Shown here: positions 10,764-18,931 of the stretch, piece by piece
Layout: every line of letters begins with the position of its first letter
Position numbering within the stretch: the stretch's first letter is position 1
Translations under genes and position numbers: made by a program
Source of the DNA: Clostridia bacterium
GTDB taxonomy: Bacteria > Bacillota > Clostridia > Christensenellales > Borkfalkiaceae
Assembly: GCA_017886895.1 (NCBI GenBank)
Contig: JAGHJD010000042.1
Span: forward strand, 1-52,284
DNA: 52,284 nt
Direction: 5' to 3'
The notes under the pieces: model-generated
What the model saw: only the letters and a program-made list of their open reading frames with translations
What the model was told of the DNA's origin: nothing
Database searches by the model: none

Positions 10764-10792
10764 ATTTTAACACAGCGTATCGCGATTTTCAA
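10764..10792 (-). promoter_or_regulatory. Promoter of the uL15-like membrane protein gene
   Basis: TTGAAA (10787-10792) and TAAAAT (10764-10769) are 17 bases apart on the minus strand, about 100 bases upstream of the ATG. Confidence 0.7.
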
Positions 10793-10865
10793 GCCTTACG
10801 GCAAAATAAGGGAACGTTATTTTATACCGAAATCTGCCGCACCGTGCCGAATCTTCACAGCGGAA

Positions 10866-10899
10866 AGAAAACCGCGCCGCCCGTTCACGGGCGGCGCGG
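10866..10899 (-). terminator. Terminator after the response regulator operon
   Basis: A 12-bp GC stem (10872-10899, loop TTCA) is followed on the minus strand by TTTTCTTTCC. It closes the radC-gltX-kinase-regulator unit. The rest of the gap 10665-10976 holds only this and the neighbouring gene's promoter. Confidence 0.8.
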
Positions 10900-10976
10900 A
10901 ACCATATATGCGGCTTTCCTCCCTACGGTTCTGCGGCGGCAAGCGCGCACCGTTTTTCCTCCCGCATATAAAGTCG

Positions 10977-11624
10977 TCAGCGGTTGAGCGCCTCCTTCAT
11001 CGTGGCGATCGCATCGCCGCGGTTGTCGCAGCCGAGCTTTAAATAGATCGCGGAGATATAGTTGCGCGCCGTGCCGTCCGAAAGCCCCAGCGCGGAGGCG
11101 ATCTGCCGGTTGTTGAACCCGTCGTAGAGCATGACGGCGATCTCCGTTTCGCGGTCGGACAGCCCGAATTCTCTGCGCAGGCGGATCTCGCGGTCAGAGG
11201 TGACCATCTTCGCCGCGTCCGTGATCTTGCGGGCGATGCGCGCGGGCAGGATGGTATCCCCCGCGTAGGCGTTCTTGACCGCGTCCAGCAGGGCGGGCGC
11301 ACTGATGTCCTTCAGCAGGTACCCGCACGCGCCGTTGCCGAGCGCGCTCAGGATATAGTCGCTGTCGTCAAAGGTCGTAAGGATCAGCACCTTGACGTTC
11401 GGGTAGCGCTTTTTGATCTCGCCCGTGGTGACGACGCCGTTCATGACGGGCATGCGGATGTCGAGGAGCACCACGTCTGGCACCTCTTTTTCCATGAGCG
11501 CGAGCGCCTCCTGCCCGTTCTCCGCCGTGGCGATGACGTCCAGCTCGTCGGACGAGGCGAGCACACTGCGGATCCCCTCGGAGAGGATCGCCTGATCGTC
11601 CACGATCATGACTTTGATCTTCAT
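10977..11624 (-). CDS. Response regulator, NarL/LuxR family
   Basis: A 215-residue two-component regulator. The receiver domain has the acidic pair VDD at 8-10 and the phosphoacceptor Asp55 in VVLLDIRMP. The C-terminal LuxR-type helix-turn-helix includes LSDRETEIAVML and NRQIASALGLSDGTARNYIS. Its ATG overlaps the stop codon of the upstream kinase gene by 4 bases, so the two are translationally coupled and surely form a pair. Targets are unknown. A terminator follows. Confidence 0.93.
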   Translation of the reverse strand: MKIKVMIVDDQAILSEGIRSVLASSDELDVIATAENGQEALALMEKEVPDVVLLDIRMPVMNGVVTTGEIKKRYPNVKVLILTTFDDSDYILSALGNGACGYLLKDISAPALLDAVKNAYAGDTILPARIARKITDAAKMVTSDREIRLRREFGLSDRETEIAVMLYDGFNNRQIASALGLSDGTARNYISAIYLKLGCDNRGDAIATMKEALNR

Positions 11625-12907
11625 ACCGTTTCGCTCCTGTCGATTTCACGTTTGACGCTGCGCGGCAGGCTGAGCCGTATCTCGAACCCCTCCCCCTCCT
11701 CGGAAGAAAAGTTGACCATGCCGCCGAGAGACTCCGCTTTGGCGCGCATGCCCGTCAGCCCGAAGCCCTCTTTGAAATTCTTCATATCCACGCCCTTCCC
11801 GTTGTCGGAGAAGAGAAATTCGATATAATTGCCCGCGTCCCGCAGCTCGAACAGAAACGCCGTGCCCCCGCCGTGGCGGATGCCGTTTGCGAGACATTCG
11901 TGCAGCGTGCTGGCGATGAACCGCTCCGCCTCGTCGGTCAGCTCTATGTCGTCGATAAAACTGCGGATGCGAAGATCGGTGCCGTTTGCGGACTCTTCGA
12001 GAATGGTTTCGAGGTACTCCTTGAACGTCACGTTCTCGCGCTTGCCGGAGAGCAGGTGCACGCTCGCGCGGAGCTGTTCGAGGCAGTTCTTCGCCTGCAG
12101 GTTTGCGGCGATGATGCAGTGTTTCGCCTTCTGCGGGTCCTTGTCGAGCGCGAGGCGCGCCGCCTCCGTCTGCATGATGACGGTCGTCAGCGAATGCCCC
12201 GCCGTGTCATGGATGTCCTTGGCGATGCGGTTGCGCTCTTCGAGCACCGTCGCCTCCTCGAGCTTGTCATAGGCGTGCAGCAGCTCGTTGCGGCTCTCCT
12301 CCAGCTCGCGCAGGTTCTGTTCGATCTGCCTGTTCTTGCGCCAGACGATCATCGCGAAATTGAAGATGATGAAGTGCAGCACGAACACGACCAGCGCAAC
12401 GAAGTACTCCGAGGAGACCAGGAAGGCGTTCGGCAGCGTGCGCAGGATCGCGGCGACGGCGACGTATGCCGCCGTGTACAGCCCGACGTTGACGCCCGCC
12501 ATGATCGCGTCGTCGCGCAGGGAAGGCGCGGAGAGGTAGAACTCGGAGAGCACGATCGCGTACGAGAGGTAGGCGTACGCCTCCGAAAAGACGGTGAGCG
12601 CGAGCAAAAGGACGGTGTCCGCGACGTACCAGCCGATCCTGCCCGAAAAGCTCTTCGCGACAAAGACCTTCATCGCCATCGAAAAGAGCAGCAGCGCCGA
12701 TACGCCGACCGCGGCAAAGGGAAAGAACGGGATATTCCAACGCGACCCCGCAAAGGCGGCGATCGAGACGACCACGCCCGACGCGGCGAGCAGGACGAGC
12801 AGCACGATGCGGATCAGCCGCATCATGTTCGTTTCGCTGAACGTGCCCCCTCCCGCCGCAGTCTCGGCGGGAACGCCCGCGCGCGGGGACTTTTCCTCTT
12901 CGCTCAT
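11621..12907 (-). CDS. Membrane sensor histidine kinase, NarL-partner (HisKA_3) type
   Basis: A 428-residue kinase. Five or six membrane helices (about residues 29-188) are followed by a coiled-coil segment and a HisKA_3 dimerisation domain with phosphoacceptor His223 in KDIHDTAGHS. The HATPase domain shows HECLANGIRHGG and DNGKG. With almost no extracytoplasmic loops, it probably senses something in or at the membrane, as LiaS-like kinases do. ATG 12907 was chosen over in-frame starts further upstream because it overlaps the gltX stop as ATGA, and the upstream extension looks like gltX antisense frame noise. Confidence 0.92.
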   Translation of the reverse strand: MSEEEKSPRAGVPAETAAGGGTFSETNMMRLIRIVLLVLLAASGVVVSIAAFAGSRWNIPFFPFAAVGVSALLLFSMAMKVFVAKSFSGRIGWYVADTVLLLALTVFSEAYAYLSYAIVLSEFYLSAPSLRDDAIMAGVNVGLYTAAYVAVAAILRTLPNAFLVSSEYFVALVVFVLHFIIFNFAMIVWRKNRQIEQNLRELEESRNELLHAYDKLEEATVLEERNRIAKDIHDTAGHSLTTVIMQTEAARLALDKDPQKAKHCIIAANLQAKNCLEQLRASVHLLSGKRENVTFKEYLETILEESANGTDLRIRSFIDDIELTDEAERFIASTLHECLANGIRHGGGTAFLFELRDAGNYIEFLFSDNGKGVDMKNFKEGFGLTGMRAKAESLGGMVNFSSEEGEGFEIRLSLPRSVKREIDRSETV

Positions 12908-14349
12908 GCTCCCTCCCGCAGCCGCTGCCGTGCCGCGGCGAGGCGGGCAAGGCACTCCTCCCTGCCCAGAAGTTCCGCCATCTCGCTCGCGCCGCCGGGC
13001 GTACTCTCCTTTGCGGTGAGCGCGATGCGCACGCACCACAGGACCTGCCCGTTCTTCCAGCCGCGCTCCTGCGCGAGGGCGACGAGCGCGGCGTAGATCT
13101 CCGCATTGGCAAAGACGGGCAGCGCGCGCAGCACCTCCTCCGCCGCGGGCAGCACCTGCCGCGCGACGGTCTCGTCCGTCTTCATCTTCTTGTTGCCGTA
13201 CAGCGCCGCGTCGAACGCGCCGTATTCGGCGAGGAAATCCAGCTTTTCGGGGATCTCGCCGAAGATCTCGACGCGCGGCTGCACCAGCCGCAGCAGCGCC
13301 ACCGTGTCGAACTTGCCGTACGCCTTGCTCTTTTCAAGGAAAGGCAGGGCGGCGGCGGCGAACTCCTCCGCGCTCATCGCGCGGATATACTCGCCCGAGA
13401 GCCAGCGCAGTTTCGGCTCGTCGAAGATGGAGGGCGACTTGTGCAGCCCCTCGAGCGAAAAGGCGGCAATCATCTCGGAAAGGCTCATCTTCTCGCGGTT
13501 GTCGCCGGGGTTCCAGCCGAGGAGCGCGATATAGTTGACGATCGCCTCCTTCACATAGCCCTTTGCGACGAGATCCTGAAAGCTCGCGTCGCCGTTGCGC
13601 TTGGAGAGCTTTTCGCGCGCGTTCTTCATGATGGGCGGCAGATGGATGTACGCGGGGCGCTCCCAGCCGAACGCGTCGTAGATGAGGTTGTACTTGGGGG
13701 TGGACGAGAGGTATTCGCTGCCGCGGATGACGTGCGTGATACCCATGAGGTGATCGTCCACCACGTTCGCAAAGTTATAGGTGGGCATGCCGTCGCTCTT
13801 TAAAAGCACGCCGTCCTCGATCTCCTTGAAATCGACGGTGACTTCGCCGTAGACGAGGTCCTCGTAGCTGCCGCTCCCCTCCGCAGGGATGTTCTGGCGG
13901 ATGACGTACGGTTCGCCTGCGGCGAGCTTTGCCGCGACCCCCTCCTTCGTGAGGCGCAGGCAGTGCTTGTCGTACCGCCCCACGCCGTTCGCGTCGCGGA
14001 GAGAATCCAGCCGCGCCTTGTCGCAGAAACAGTAGTATGCGCCGCCGCGCTCCACGAGCTTTTCGGCGTACTCCTTATAGATCGCGGCGCGCTCGCTCTG
14101 GATATAGGGACCGCAGTCCCCGCCCATGCCGGGGCCTTCGTCGCAGGAAATGCCCGCCTCGGCGAGCGTCTCGTAGATGACGCGCACAGCGTCCTCCACG
14201 TAGCGGCTGCTGTCCGTATCCTCGATGCGCAGGATAAATTTCCCGCCGTTCTTCTTTGCAAAAAGGTAGCCGTACAGCGCGGTGCGCAGGTTCCCGATGT
14301 GCATGTACCCCGTGGGGCTGGGCGCAAAGCGCGTCCTCACTTCCTTCAT
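12904..14349 (-). CDS. gltX: Glutamyl-tRNA synthetase
   Basis: A 481-residue class I synthetase that charges tRNA-Glu. The HIGH motif reads HIGN (17-20) after RFAPSPTG, and the KMSKS loop reads EKLSKRNGD. Length and order match bacterial GluRS, with an all-helical anticodon-binding C-terminus. It overlaps radC by 4 bases upstream and the sensor kinase by 4 bases downstream, an unusual setting for a tRNA synthetase. Confidence 0.96.
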   Translation of the reverse strand: MKEVRTRFAPSPTGYMHIGNLRTALYGYLFAKKNGGKFILRIEDTDSSRYVEDAVRVIYETLAEAGISCDEGPGMGGDCGPYIQSERAAIYKEYAEKLVERGGAYYCFCDKARLDSLRDANGVGRYDKHCLRLTKEGVAAKLAAGEPYVIRQNIPAEGSGSYEDLVYGEVTVDFKEIEDGVLLKSDGMPTYNFANVVDDHLMGITHVIRGSEYLSSTPKYNLIYDAFGWERPAYIHLPPIMKNAREKLSKRNGDASFQDLVAKGYVKEAIVNYIALLGWNPGDNREKMSLSEMIAAFSLEGLHKSPSIFDEPKLRWLSGEYIRAMSAEEFAAAALPFLEKSKAYGKFDTVALLRLVQPRVEIFGEIPEKLDFLAEYGAFDAALYGNKKMKTDETVARQVLPAAEEVLRALPVFANAEIYAALVALAQERGWKNGQVLWCVRIALTAKESTPGGASEMAELLGREECLARLAAARQRLREGA

Positions 14350-15053
14350 ACCGTTCCTCCGTTTTCTTCTGCAGTCCCCGCGAGGGCGCTCTCTAAGCGG
14401 CCGTCGCAGAAATAACTGTAAATGCCCTTTCTCGTATAGATGACGCTGTCGTTGAACTTCGCGCCGTGCAGCGCGCAGAGTTTCCCGATCTCATACACGG
14501 CGGCATCGTCCGCGGCGGACGGGCGCATGTCGCCGCTGGGGTGATTGTGCGCGATGATCACGCCGCACGGCTTGATCTGCGCGAGCACGTAGCTGATGAA
14601 CCGCGCGTCGATGCCGACGCGGCTGTGGTGCGCGTTCTTGACGGAGCGCAGGTACAGCAGCGTGCCGTCCTCGCCCACGCAGTACAGCTCGAGCATCTCG
14701 TCGGGGAACCCGCGGAACCGCTCGCCGATAAAGTTTTTCATGTCCGAAAAATTGACGAACCGCGGACGCCTGCCCGCATCGGAAAGGCGGATGCGCGAGA
14801 CCAGCGCGCCGACGAGCGTGAGAAATTCGGACGTGCCCGCGCCCACGCCTTCTACGGTGGAGAGCAGTGCGGGCGGCGCGCTGAACACCCCCTGCAGGTC
14901 GCAGAACGCGTCCAGCAGATCGTGCGCGACGGGGTTGGTATTCTTCCTGCTGATGCAGTAATACAGCAGGATCTCCAGCAATTCGTGGTCGCTGATCTGA
15001 TCCGGGTCGGTGAACAGTCTGTCGCGCATGCGCTCTCTGTGTCCTTCGTGCAT
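14346..15053 (-). CDS. radC: RadC family JAB/MPN domain protein
   Basis: A 235-residue RadC-family protein. An N-terminal helix-hairpin-helix-like region is followed by the JAB metalloprotease-like domain with the zinc motif HNHPSGD (169-175) and SAADD (179-183). The biochemical role of RadC is unsettled despite the old DNA-repair label. It is the first gene of radC-gltX-kinase-regulator, with GGGAGAAGGG before its ATG and a good promoter about 60 bases upstream. Confidence 0.9.
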   Translation of the reverse strand: MHEGHRERMRDRLFTDPDQISDHELLEILLYYCISRKNTNPVAHDLLDAFCDLQGVFSAPPALLSTVEGVGAGTSEFLTLVGALVSRIRLSDAGRRPRFVNFSDMKNFIGERFRGFPDEMLELYCVGEDGTLLYLRSVKNAHHSRVGIDARFISYVLAQIKPCGVIIAHNHPSGDMRPSAADDAAVYEIGKLCALHGAKFNDSVIYTRKGIYSYFCDGRLESALAGTAEENGGTV

Positions 15054-15106
15054 TCCCTTCTCCCAACGTTAAAAAATGATTGCAGAGCCCGCCAAACAGT
15101 ACGCCT

Positions 15107-15135
15107 ATTTTATCATATCCGCCGCGCTTTGTAAA
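15107..15135 (-). promoter_or_regulatory. Promoter of the radC-gltX-two-component operon
   Basis: TTTACA (15130-15135) and TAAAAT (15107-15112) are 17 bases apart on the minus strand. Confidence 0.75.
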
Positions 15136-15177
15136 CTTTTTCAAGCGCCCGTGCGCCATTTACGGCGAAAGCGGGAG

Positions 15178-15260
15178 AGCGCCCCGCCGCGGCGGGGCGC
15201 AGATGCGCAGAAAACTCCCGTAAAAACACGGGAAGAGGGCGCCCGCAGGGGCGCCCTCTT
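15178..15260 (-). terminator. Terminator hairpins after the M23 peptidase gene
   Basis: A perfect 12-bp stem at 15233-15260 (AAGAGGGCGCCC, loop GCAG) lies just after the peptidase stop codon. A second GC palindrome follows at about 15180-15201. No long T-run follows, so termination efficiency is uncertain. Confidence 0.55.
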
Positions 15261-15281
15261 CCCGCCGCCGAAGGGCGGCTC

Positions 15282-15965
15282 TCATTTCTCATCGTAATCG
15301 AGATAGGCGGCAGGATCGATCTGCTCTCCGTCCTCCAGCACTTCGAAGTGCAGGTGCGCCCCCTCGTTGTACTCGTTGCCCATCGCGTCCGCCGCGGCGG
15401 ATACGGTGCCGATCGTCTCGCCCTGCCCGACGGTATCTCCCACGCGCAGCCCCGATGCCGCATCGATGGAAGCATAGACGGTATACAGCCCGTCGCCGTG
15501 GGAAAGCACGACCTTCCCGCCCTCGAGGATGTTCTCCGTAATGCTCTCGACGGTGCCCGCATACGCCGCCGTCACTTCCGTGCCCGCCTCGGCGGCAAAA
15601 TCCAGCCCCGTATGCAGACAGTAGCGGTTCAGCGTGGAATTGTACCAGAAAGAGTAGGTCTGCGCCACGGTCGCGTTCGCGACGGGGAGAGAGAACACGA
15701 CTTCGGTATCCACGTCCTCGTCGGGCTCCTCCTCTTCGCCGTCGTCCGGCGTTTCGGGCTCTTCCGTCTCATCCGGCTCCTCCAGCGTCTCGCTTGTGGC
15801 GGCGGGAGAGAGAAAGACCGCCATGAGCACGATCGCCGCGATCAGCACGAGCGCGCACGCCGCGACCGTGATATAGTACAGCCTGCCGTGTCTGCGCTTT
15901 GCCTTTTCGCCTTCCTGCCCGCCCTGCGCGAGGTCGGGCTCCCGTTCCTGTTCTTTCTTTTTCAT
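15282..15965 (-). CDS. M23 family peptidase, membrane-anchored, SpoIIQ-like
   Basis: A 227-residue protein with one membrane helix (about 29-52), an acidic linker rich in Glu, Asp and Pro (60-87), and a LytM/M23 endopeptidase domain. The zinc ligands are intact: HTGLD (H118, D122) and HLHF (H204, H206). It probably cuts or binds peptidoglycan cross-links outside the membrane. Size, topology and the YwmB-like gene just upstream resemble the spoIIQ region of sporulating Firmicutes, but nothing proves a sporulation role. ATG 15965 has GGAGG 8 bases upstream; the 23 extra in-frame codons before it have no such site. Confidence 0.85.
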   Translation of the reverse strand: MKKKEQEREPDLAQGGQEGEKAKRRHGRLYYITVAACALVLIAAIVLMAVFLSPAATSETLEEPDETEEPETPDDGEEEEPDEDVDTEVVFSLPVANATVAQTYSFWYNSTLNRYCLHTGLDFAAEAGTEVTAAYAGTVESITENILEGGKVVLSHGDGLYTVYASIDAASGLRVGDTVGQGETIGTVSAAADAMGNEYNEGAHLHFEVLEDGEQIDPAAYLDYDEK

Positions 15966-16042
15966 GATAGACCCTCCGAAAAGTTTGTGCTCCGATTGTT
16001 GACGCTTTCCGAGCGGTTTATACCTGCGCCGCAAAAATTTTT

Positions 16043-16495
16043 TCAGTACCCGCCGAAAATGAGGGGAGAACCCACGCTCGCCGCGCTCCCGCGCACCGCG
16101 ATATGCAGGTTGACGGGCACGCCCGCGACCGTCACGCCGCCCGAAAGATACGCGGAATAATAGTAATAGTCGGTCACGTCCGCGCTCTCCTGTACGAGCA
16201 CGAGCGCCGCCCCGTATTTTTCCGCCTGCGCGAAGGCGTCCTCCGCATTTTCATAATAGGCGCTCTCGCCCGTATAGCCTTTGAGCGTCAGCCGCACGCG
16301 CGCGGCGTCCTCGGGCGCGGCGAGCGTGATCTCCGCCTGCGAACTCGCGCTCGCCGAATAAAAGGTGTAGCGCTGCGCCCCCGCAAACAGCAGCGGCTTG
16401 TCCAGTTGCTGCGGCAGGGCGAGCAGGAACAGACAGGCGAGCAAAAACAGAAAAACGAGCGCGCACTCCGCCGCGCGCCTTGCCTTCATGCACAT
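16043..16495 (-). CDS. Secreted or membrane-anchored YwmB-like protein
   Basis: A 150-residue protein with an N-terminal hydrophobic helix (about 11-28, signal or anchor) and an extracytoplasmic domain ending in VNLHIAVRG and VGSPLIFGGY. That ending is reminiscent of the YwmB family, encoded near spoIID and spoIIQ in Bacillus and Clostridia. ATG 16495 has GGAGG 9 bases upstream. It is followed 77 bases later by the M23 peptidase, so the two are probably co-transcribed. The family assignment is tentative. Confidence 0.55.
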   Translation of the reverse strand: MCMKARRAAECALVFLFLLACLFLLALPQQLDKPLLFAGAQRYTFYSASASSQAEITLAAPEDAARVRLTLKGYTGESAYYENAEDAFAQAEKYGAALVLVQESADVTDYYYYSAYLSGGVTVAGVPVNLHIAVRGSAASVGSPLIFGGY

Positions 16496-16571
16496 AAAAA
16501 ACCGCCTCCGAAACAATTCGGACGCGGTTATTGCCTGCTTTTTCGCCGTTTATACCTTCCTTCGGGCAGAG

Positions 16572-16597
16572 AAAAAGGCCCTTCCGCGCGGGAAGGG
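16572..16597 (-). terminator. Terminator after the lipoprotein gene
   Basis: CCCTTCC and GGAAGGG form a stem (16579-16597) followed on the minus strand by CCTTTTTCTC. Confidence 0.8.
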
Positions 16598-16644
16598 TCC
16601 CTTCATTCCCCGCAGAGCGGGGCTTTGCCGTTCGGGTTTTACGG

Positions 16645-17049
16645 CTATGCCTTGAATACGATATTGATCGTCGTCGAGCCGACTATCTCCGTCATCGTGA
16701 GCGTCGTGTCGTCGAACGTGACGTACATTTCCACGTCTTCGCCGAAAACAGTCGCCAACTCATCTGTATAGGTGATGAGATACCTCCCGTCCTCTTCGGT
16801 ATAATCCATCACGTTTTTCTGGCTGCCGGAGCCTGTCTCCAGAACGAACTGCCCGTTTTCAAAGTATGCGGTTGCCCCCGTGAGCATGGCATCGAAAATC
16901 CCGCCGTCGTCGACGTCCACCGAATCGTATGTGTATTTTGTGGACGTGGGCACGTCTCCCTCGTCGCACGCCGTCAGCGCGAAACACACGCCGACCGCCA
17001 GCACCGCCGCCATGCAGACGACGAGCAGCTTTGACCAGACCTTCTTCAT
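16645..17049 (-). CDS. Small putative lipoprotein under a G-tract promoter
   Basis: A 134-residue protein with a signal peptide (basic MKKVWSK, then a hydrophobic core) and a lipobox LTAC with the lipidated Cys28. The mature part is about 105 residues, acidic and rich in Asp, Thr, Tyr and Val, ending in TTINIVFKA; it looks like a small beta-rich domain. I recognise no family. ATG 17049 has AAAGGAGG 7 bases upstream. Its promoter has a run of nine G between the -35 and -10 boxes, suggesting on/off switching. It is a single-gene unit. Confidence 0.8.
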   Translation of the reverse strand: MKKVWSKLLVVCMAAVLAVGVCFALTACDEGDVPTSTKYTYDSVDVDDGGIFDAMLTGATAYFENGQFVLETGSGSQKNVMDYTEEDGRYLITYTDELATVFGEDVEMYVTFDDTTLTMTEIVGSTTINIVFKA

Positions 17050-17086
17050 TCCCGTTCCTCCTTTGAATAGGATTTTATCGTATTCC

Positions 17087-17113
17087 ATTATACCCCCCCC
17101 CGAAAAATGTCAA
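17087..17113 (-). promoter_or_regulatory. Lipoprotein promoter with a G9 spacer, candidate phase-variable promoter
   Basis: On the minus strand a perfect TTGACA (17108-17113) and a perfect TATAAT (17087-17092) are separated by only 15 bases, nine of which are an unbroken G run (17093-17101). The other consensus promoters in the window have 17-base spacers. Slippage in the G run would change the spacing and so the promoter strength. Confidence 0.75.
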
Positions 17114-17389
17114 GCAATTTGCACATTTTTACCAAAAAAAACCAACATTCCCGCCGCCGCGAGCCCTCGCCCCCTGCGCGGCGTTCCTTCCTCCCTGCCG
17201 TGTTCCCTCTCCGTGCCGCGGTCCCTCTCCATGACGCGGTTCCTCTCCATGACGCGCCGCTCCGAACGGCGAGCCGCATGGCACACCCTGCCCGTTCCCT
17301 CCCCGAACGGCAGCCGACGCGACTGTTCAGAAGATAGACCAACGCCCTGCGGCACTGCCGCAGGGCGTTGCATTTTCCGAAAAGGGTAA
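17114..17389. repeat. Gene-free stretch with an 18-bp tandem repeat and a hairpin
   Basis: No supported gene. Three 18-bp units (17204-17257, each containing CTCTCC and GCG) follow one another with few mismatches. At 17340-17370 CAACGCCCTGCGG pairs perfectly with its complement around a 5-base loop; CATTTTCC follows on the plus strand, so it could terminate plus-strand transcription, although no plus-strand gene ends here. Confidence 0.6.
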
Positions 17390-17735
17390 ATTTCGGTCGC
17401 TTCTATAATCTTGCTGCGCGTGGCAAAATAACACTTTTGCCTAAGCGCCCTCAATTTGCCGCATACCTGCGGCTTTTAAGAAAAGGGGTGAATGTGCGCG
17501 ATTTCTATAATTTCTTGCAAAAGGCAAAACCACGCTTTTGCCTTTTGCCCCATACGCCGCGCGGGCGGCGTGACGGAAGAGGGTGAATTTGCCGCACTCC
17601 TATAATGGCGTGCCCCATAAGGTGCGGCGCAGAGGAAAACCTCCCTTGTCCCGAGCATAGCGAGGGCAATGGGGTTGTCCTCAAAATCACGGAAAAATTT
17701 TTTGTCAGCTCAAAAAATTTTTCGTGAACTCTTTT
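17390..17735 (-). repeat. Family B repeat copy 2: module array plus two-hairpin element after tsaD
   Basis: No gene. Three direct copies of a module that pairs a GGGTRAAT-type box with CTATAAT about 9-15 bases later occur at about 17386-17409, 17486-17511 and 17581-17606, separated by short hairpins such as GGCAAAA/TTTTGCC. Then come the outer hairpin (17632-17682) and the inner hairpin (about 17687-17727), ending 8 bases from the tsaD stop codon. The layout matches the copies at 31100-31339 and 38840-39389. Confidence 0.7.
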
Positions 17736-18803
17736 TCACTGTTTCCCCTTCCTCCCCAGCGGGATATGCGCGCAGGCGTTGAGGGTGAGCGGCGCAAAAT
17801 TGCCCGCGCGGTACTGCACCAGCCCCTCGGCGGCGATCATCGCCGCGTTGTCGGTGCAGAACTTCTTTTCGGGCAGGACAAGCCGCAGCCCCGCCTCGCC
17901 GCAGCGCTTGGCAAGCAGGTCGCGCAGGTAGCCGTTCGCGATGACCCCGCCGCCCGCGGCGACCGTATCGCAGCCCTTCTCCCTCGCCGCAGCGACGGCA
18001 CGCGAGACGAGCACGCCGCAGGCGGCGCTCTGAAAGGACGCAGCCACGTCCGCGCGGCTGTAACTCTCCCCGCGCTGCTCCCTGTTGTGGCAGTAGTTCA
18101 GAACCGCCGTCTTCAACCCGCTGTACGAAAAATCGTAGCCGCCGCCCGCGAACATTTTGGGGAGCGGGATCACCGCCCGCCCCTCGCGCGCAAGCCTCTC
18201 CACGGACGGACCGCCGGGATACGGCAGACCGAGAATGCGCGCGACCTTGTCGAACGCCTCGCCCGCGGCGTCGTCGCGGGTGGAGCCTAAAATTTCAAAC
18301 TCGGTATAGCTCTTCGTGTACAGGACGGCTGTGTGCCCGCCGCTCGCGAGCAGGGTGACGAAGGGCGGCTCGAGCGATGTATCCGCAAGGTACGCCGCCG
18401 CCATGTGCCCGCGGATATGGTCGACCGCGATGAGCGGCAGCCCGAGCGCGAAGGCGTACGCCTTGGCAAAGGACAGCCCGACGAGCAGCGCGCCCAACAG
18501 CCCCGCGCCGTAGGTGACGGCGACGGCGGAGAGCTGTTCCCCTCGCACGCCCGCCTGCGCGAGCGCCCCGGAGACGACCGCGCTCACCGCGTCGGTATGC
18601 GCGCGGGAGGCGAGCTCGGGCACGACCCCGCCGTATTTCGCCTGTTCCGCCGCGGAGGAGATGACCGCGTTGGAGAGCAGCTCCCGCCCGCGGATGACGG
18701 CGGCGCAGGTCTCGTCGCACGAACTTTCGATGCCGAGGATGAGCGGCTCGCGGTCAGCCCCGCGCCGTGCGGCGCGGTCGGCATAAAGCTGAAAATCTCC
18801 CAT
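17736..18803 (-). CDS. tsaD: tRNA threonylcarbamoyladenosine biosynthesis protein TsaD
   Basis: A 355-residue ASKHA-fold protein that, with TsaB and TsaE, transfers threonylcarbamoyl to A37 of ANN-decoding tRNAs. Typical features are LGIESSCDET, the metal histidines HIRGH (H129, H133), LLASGGHT and the late AAGGGVIAN and CTDNAAMIA. The protein carries about 20 extra N-terminal residues before the usual start. ATG 18803 has GGGAG upstream. The open frame continues far upstream, but that part is antisense noise over the neighbouring membrane protein gene. It is the last gene of secA-prfB-membrane protein-tsaD. Confidence 0.95.
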   Translation of the reverse strand: MGDFQLYADRAARRGADREPLILGIESSCDETCAAVIRGRELLSNAVISSAAEQAKYGGVVPELASRAHTDAVSAVVSGALAQAGVRGEQLSAVAVTYGAGLLGALLVGLSFAKAYAFALGLPLIAVDHIRGHMAAAYLADTSLEPPFVTLLASGGHTAVLYTKSYTEFEILGSTRDDAAGEAFDKVARILGLPYPGGPSVERLAREGRAVIPLPKMFAGGGYDFSYSGLKTAVLNYCHNREQRGESYSRADVAASFQSAACGVLVSRAVAAAREKGCDTVAAGGGVIANGYLRDLLAKRCGEAGLRLVLPEKKFCTDNAAMIAAEGLVQYRAGNFAPLTLNACAHIPLGRKGKQ

Positions 18804-18816
18804 AAAAAACTCCCGT

Positions 18817-18844
18817 GCGGCGGGGCGCATATGCGCCCCGCCGC
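18817..18844. terminator. Palindromic hairpin just upstream of tsaD
   Basis: A perfect 28-base palindrome (GCGGCGGGGCGCAT and its complement) is followed on the minus strand by ACGGGAGTTTTTT. The T-run lies next to the tsaD ribosome binding site. It could attenuate read-through from the upstream gene into tsaD. Confidence 0.55.
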
Positions 18845-18931
18845 AACCGTCCCGTTTTTCAGAGCGCACGGCGGCGTTTTCCGCCCGCCTGCGTTCCCAT
18901 ACATATGTGCCCCGCCGCAGGCGGGGAGAAA

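Noticed and set aside
17204-17257. Three 18-bp units as a start of an iteron origin or coding repeat
   Set aside because: Only three units, no replication gene nearby, and no supported reading frame. It is kept only as a repeat.
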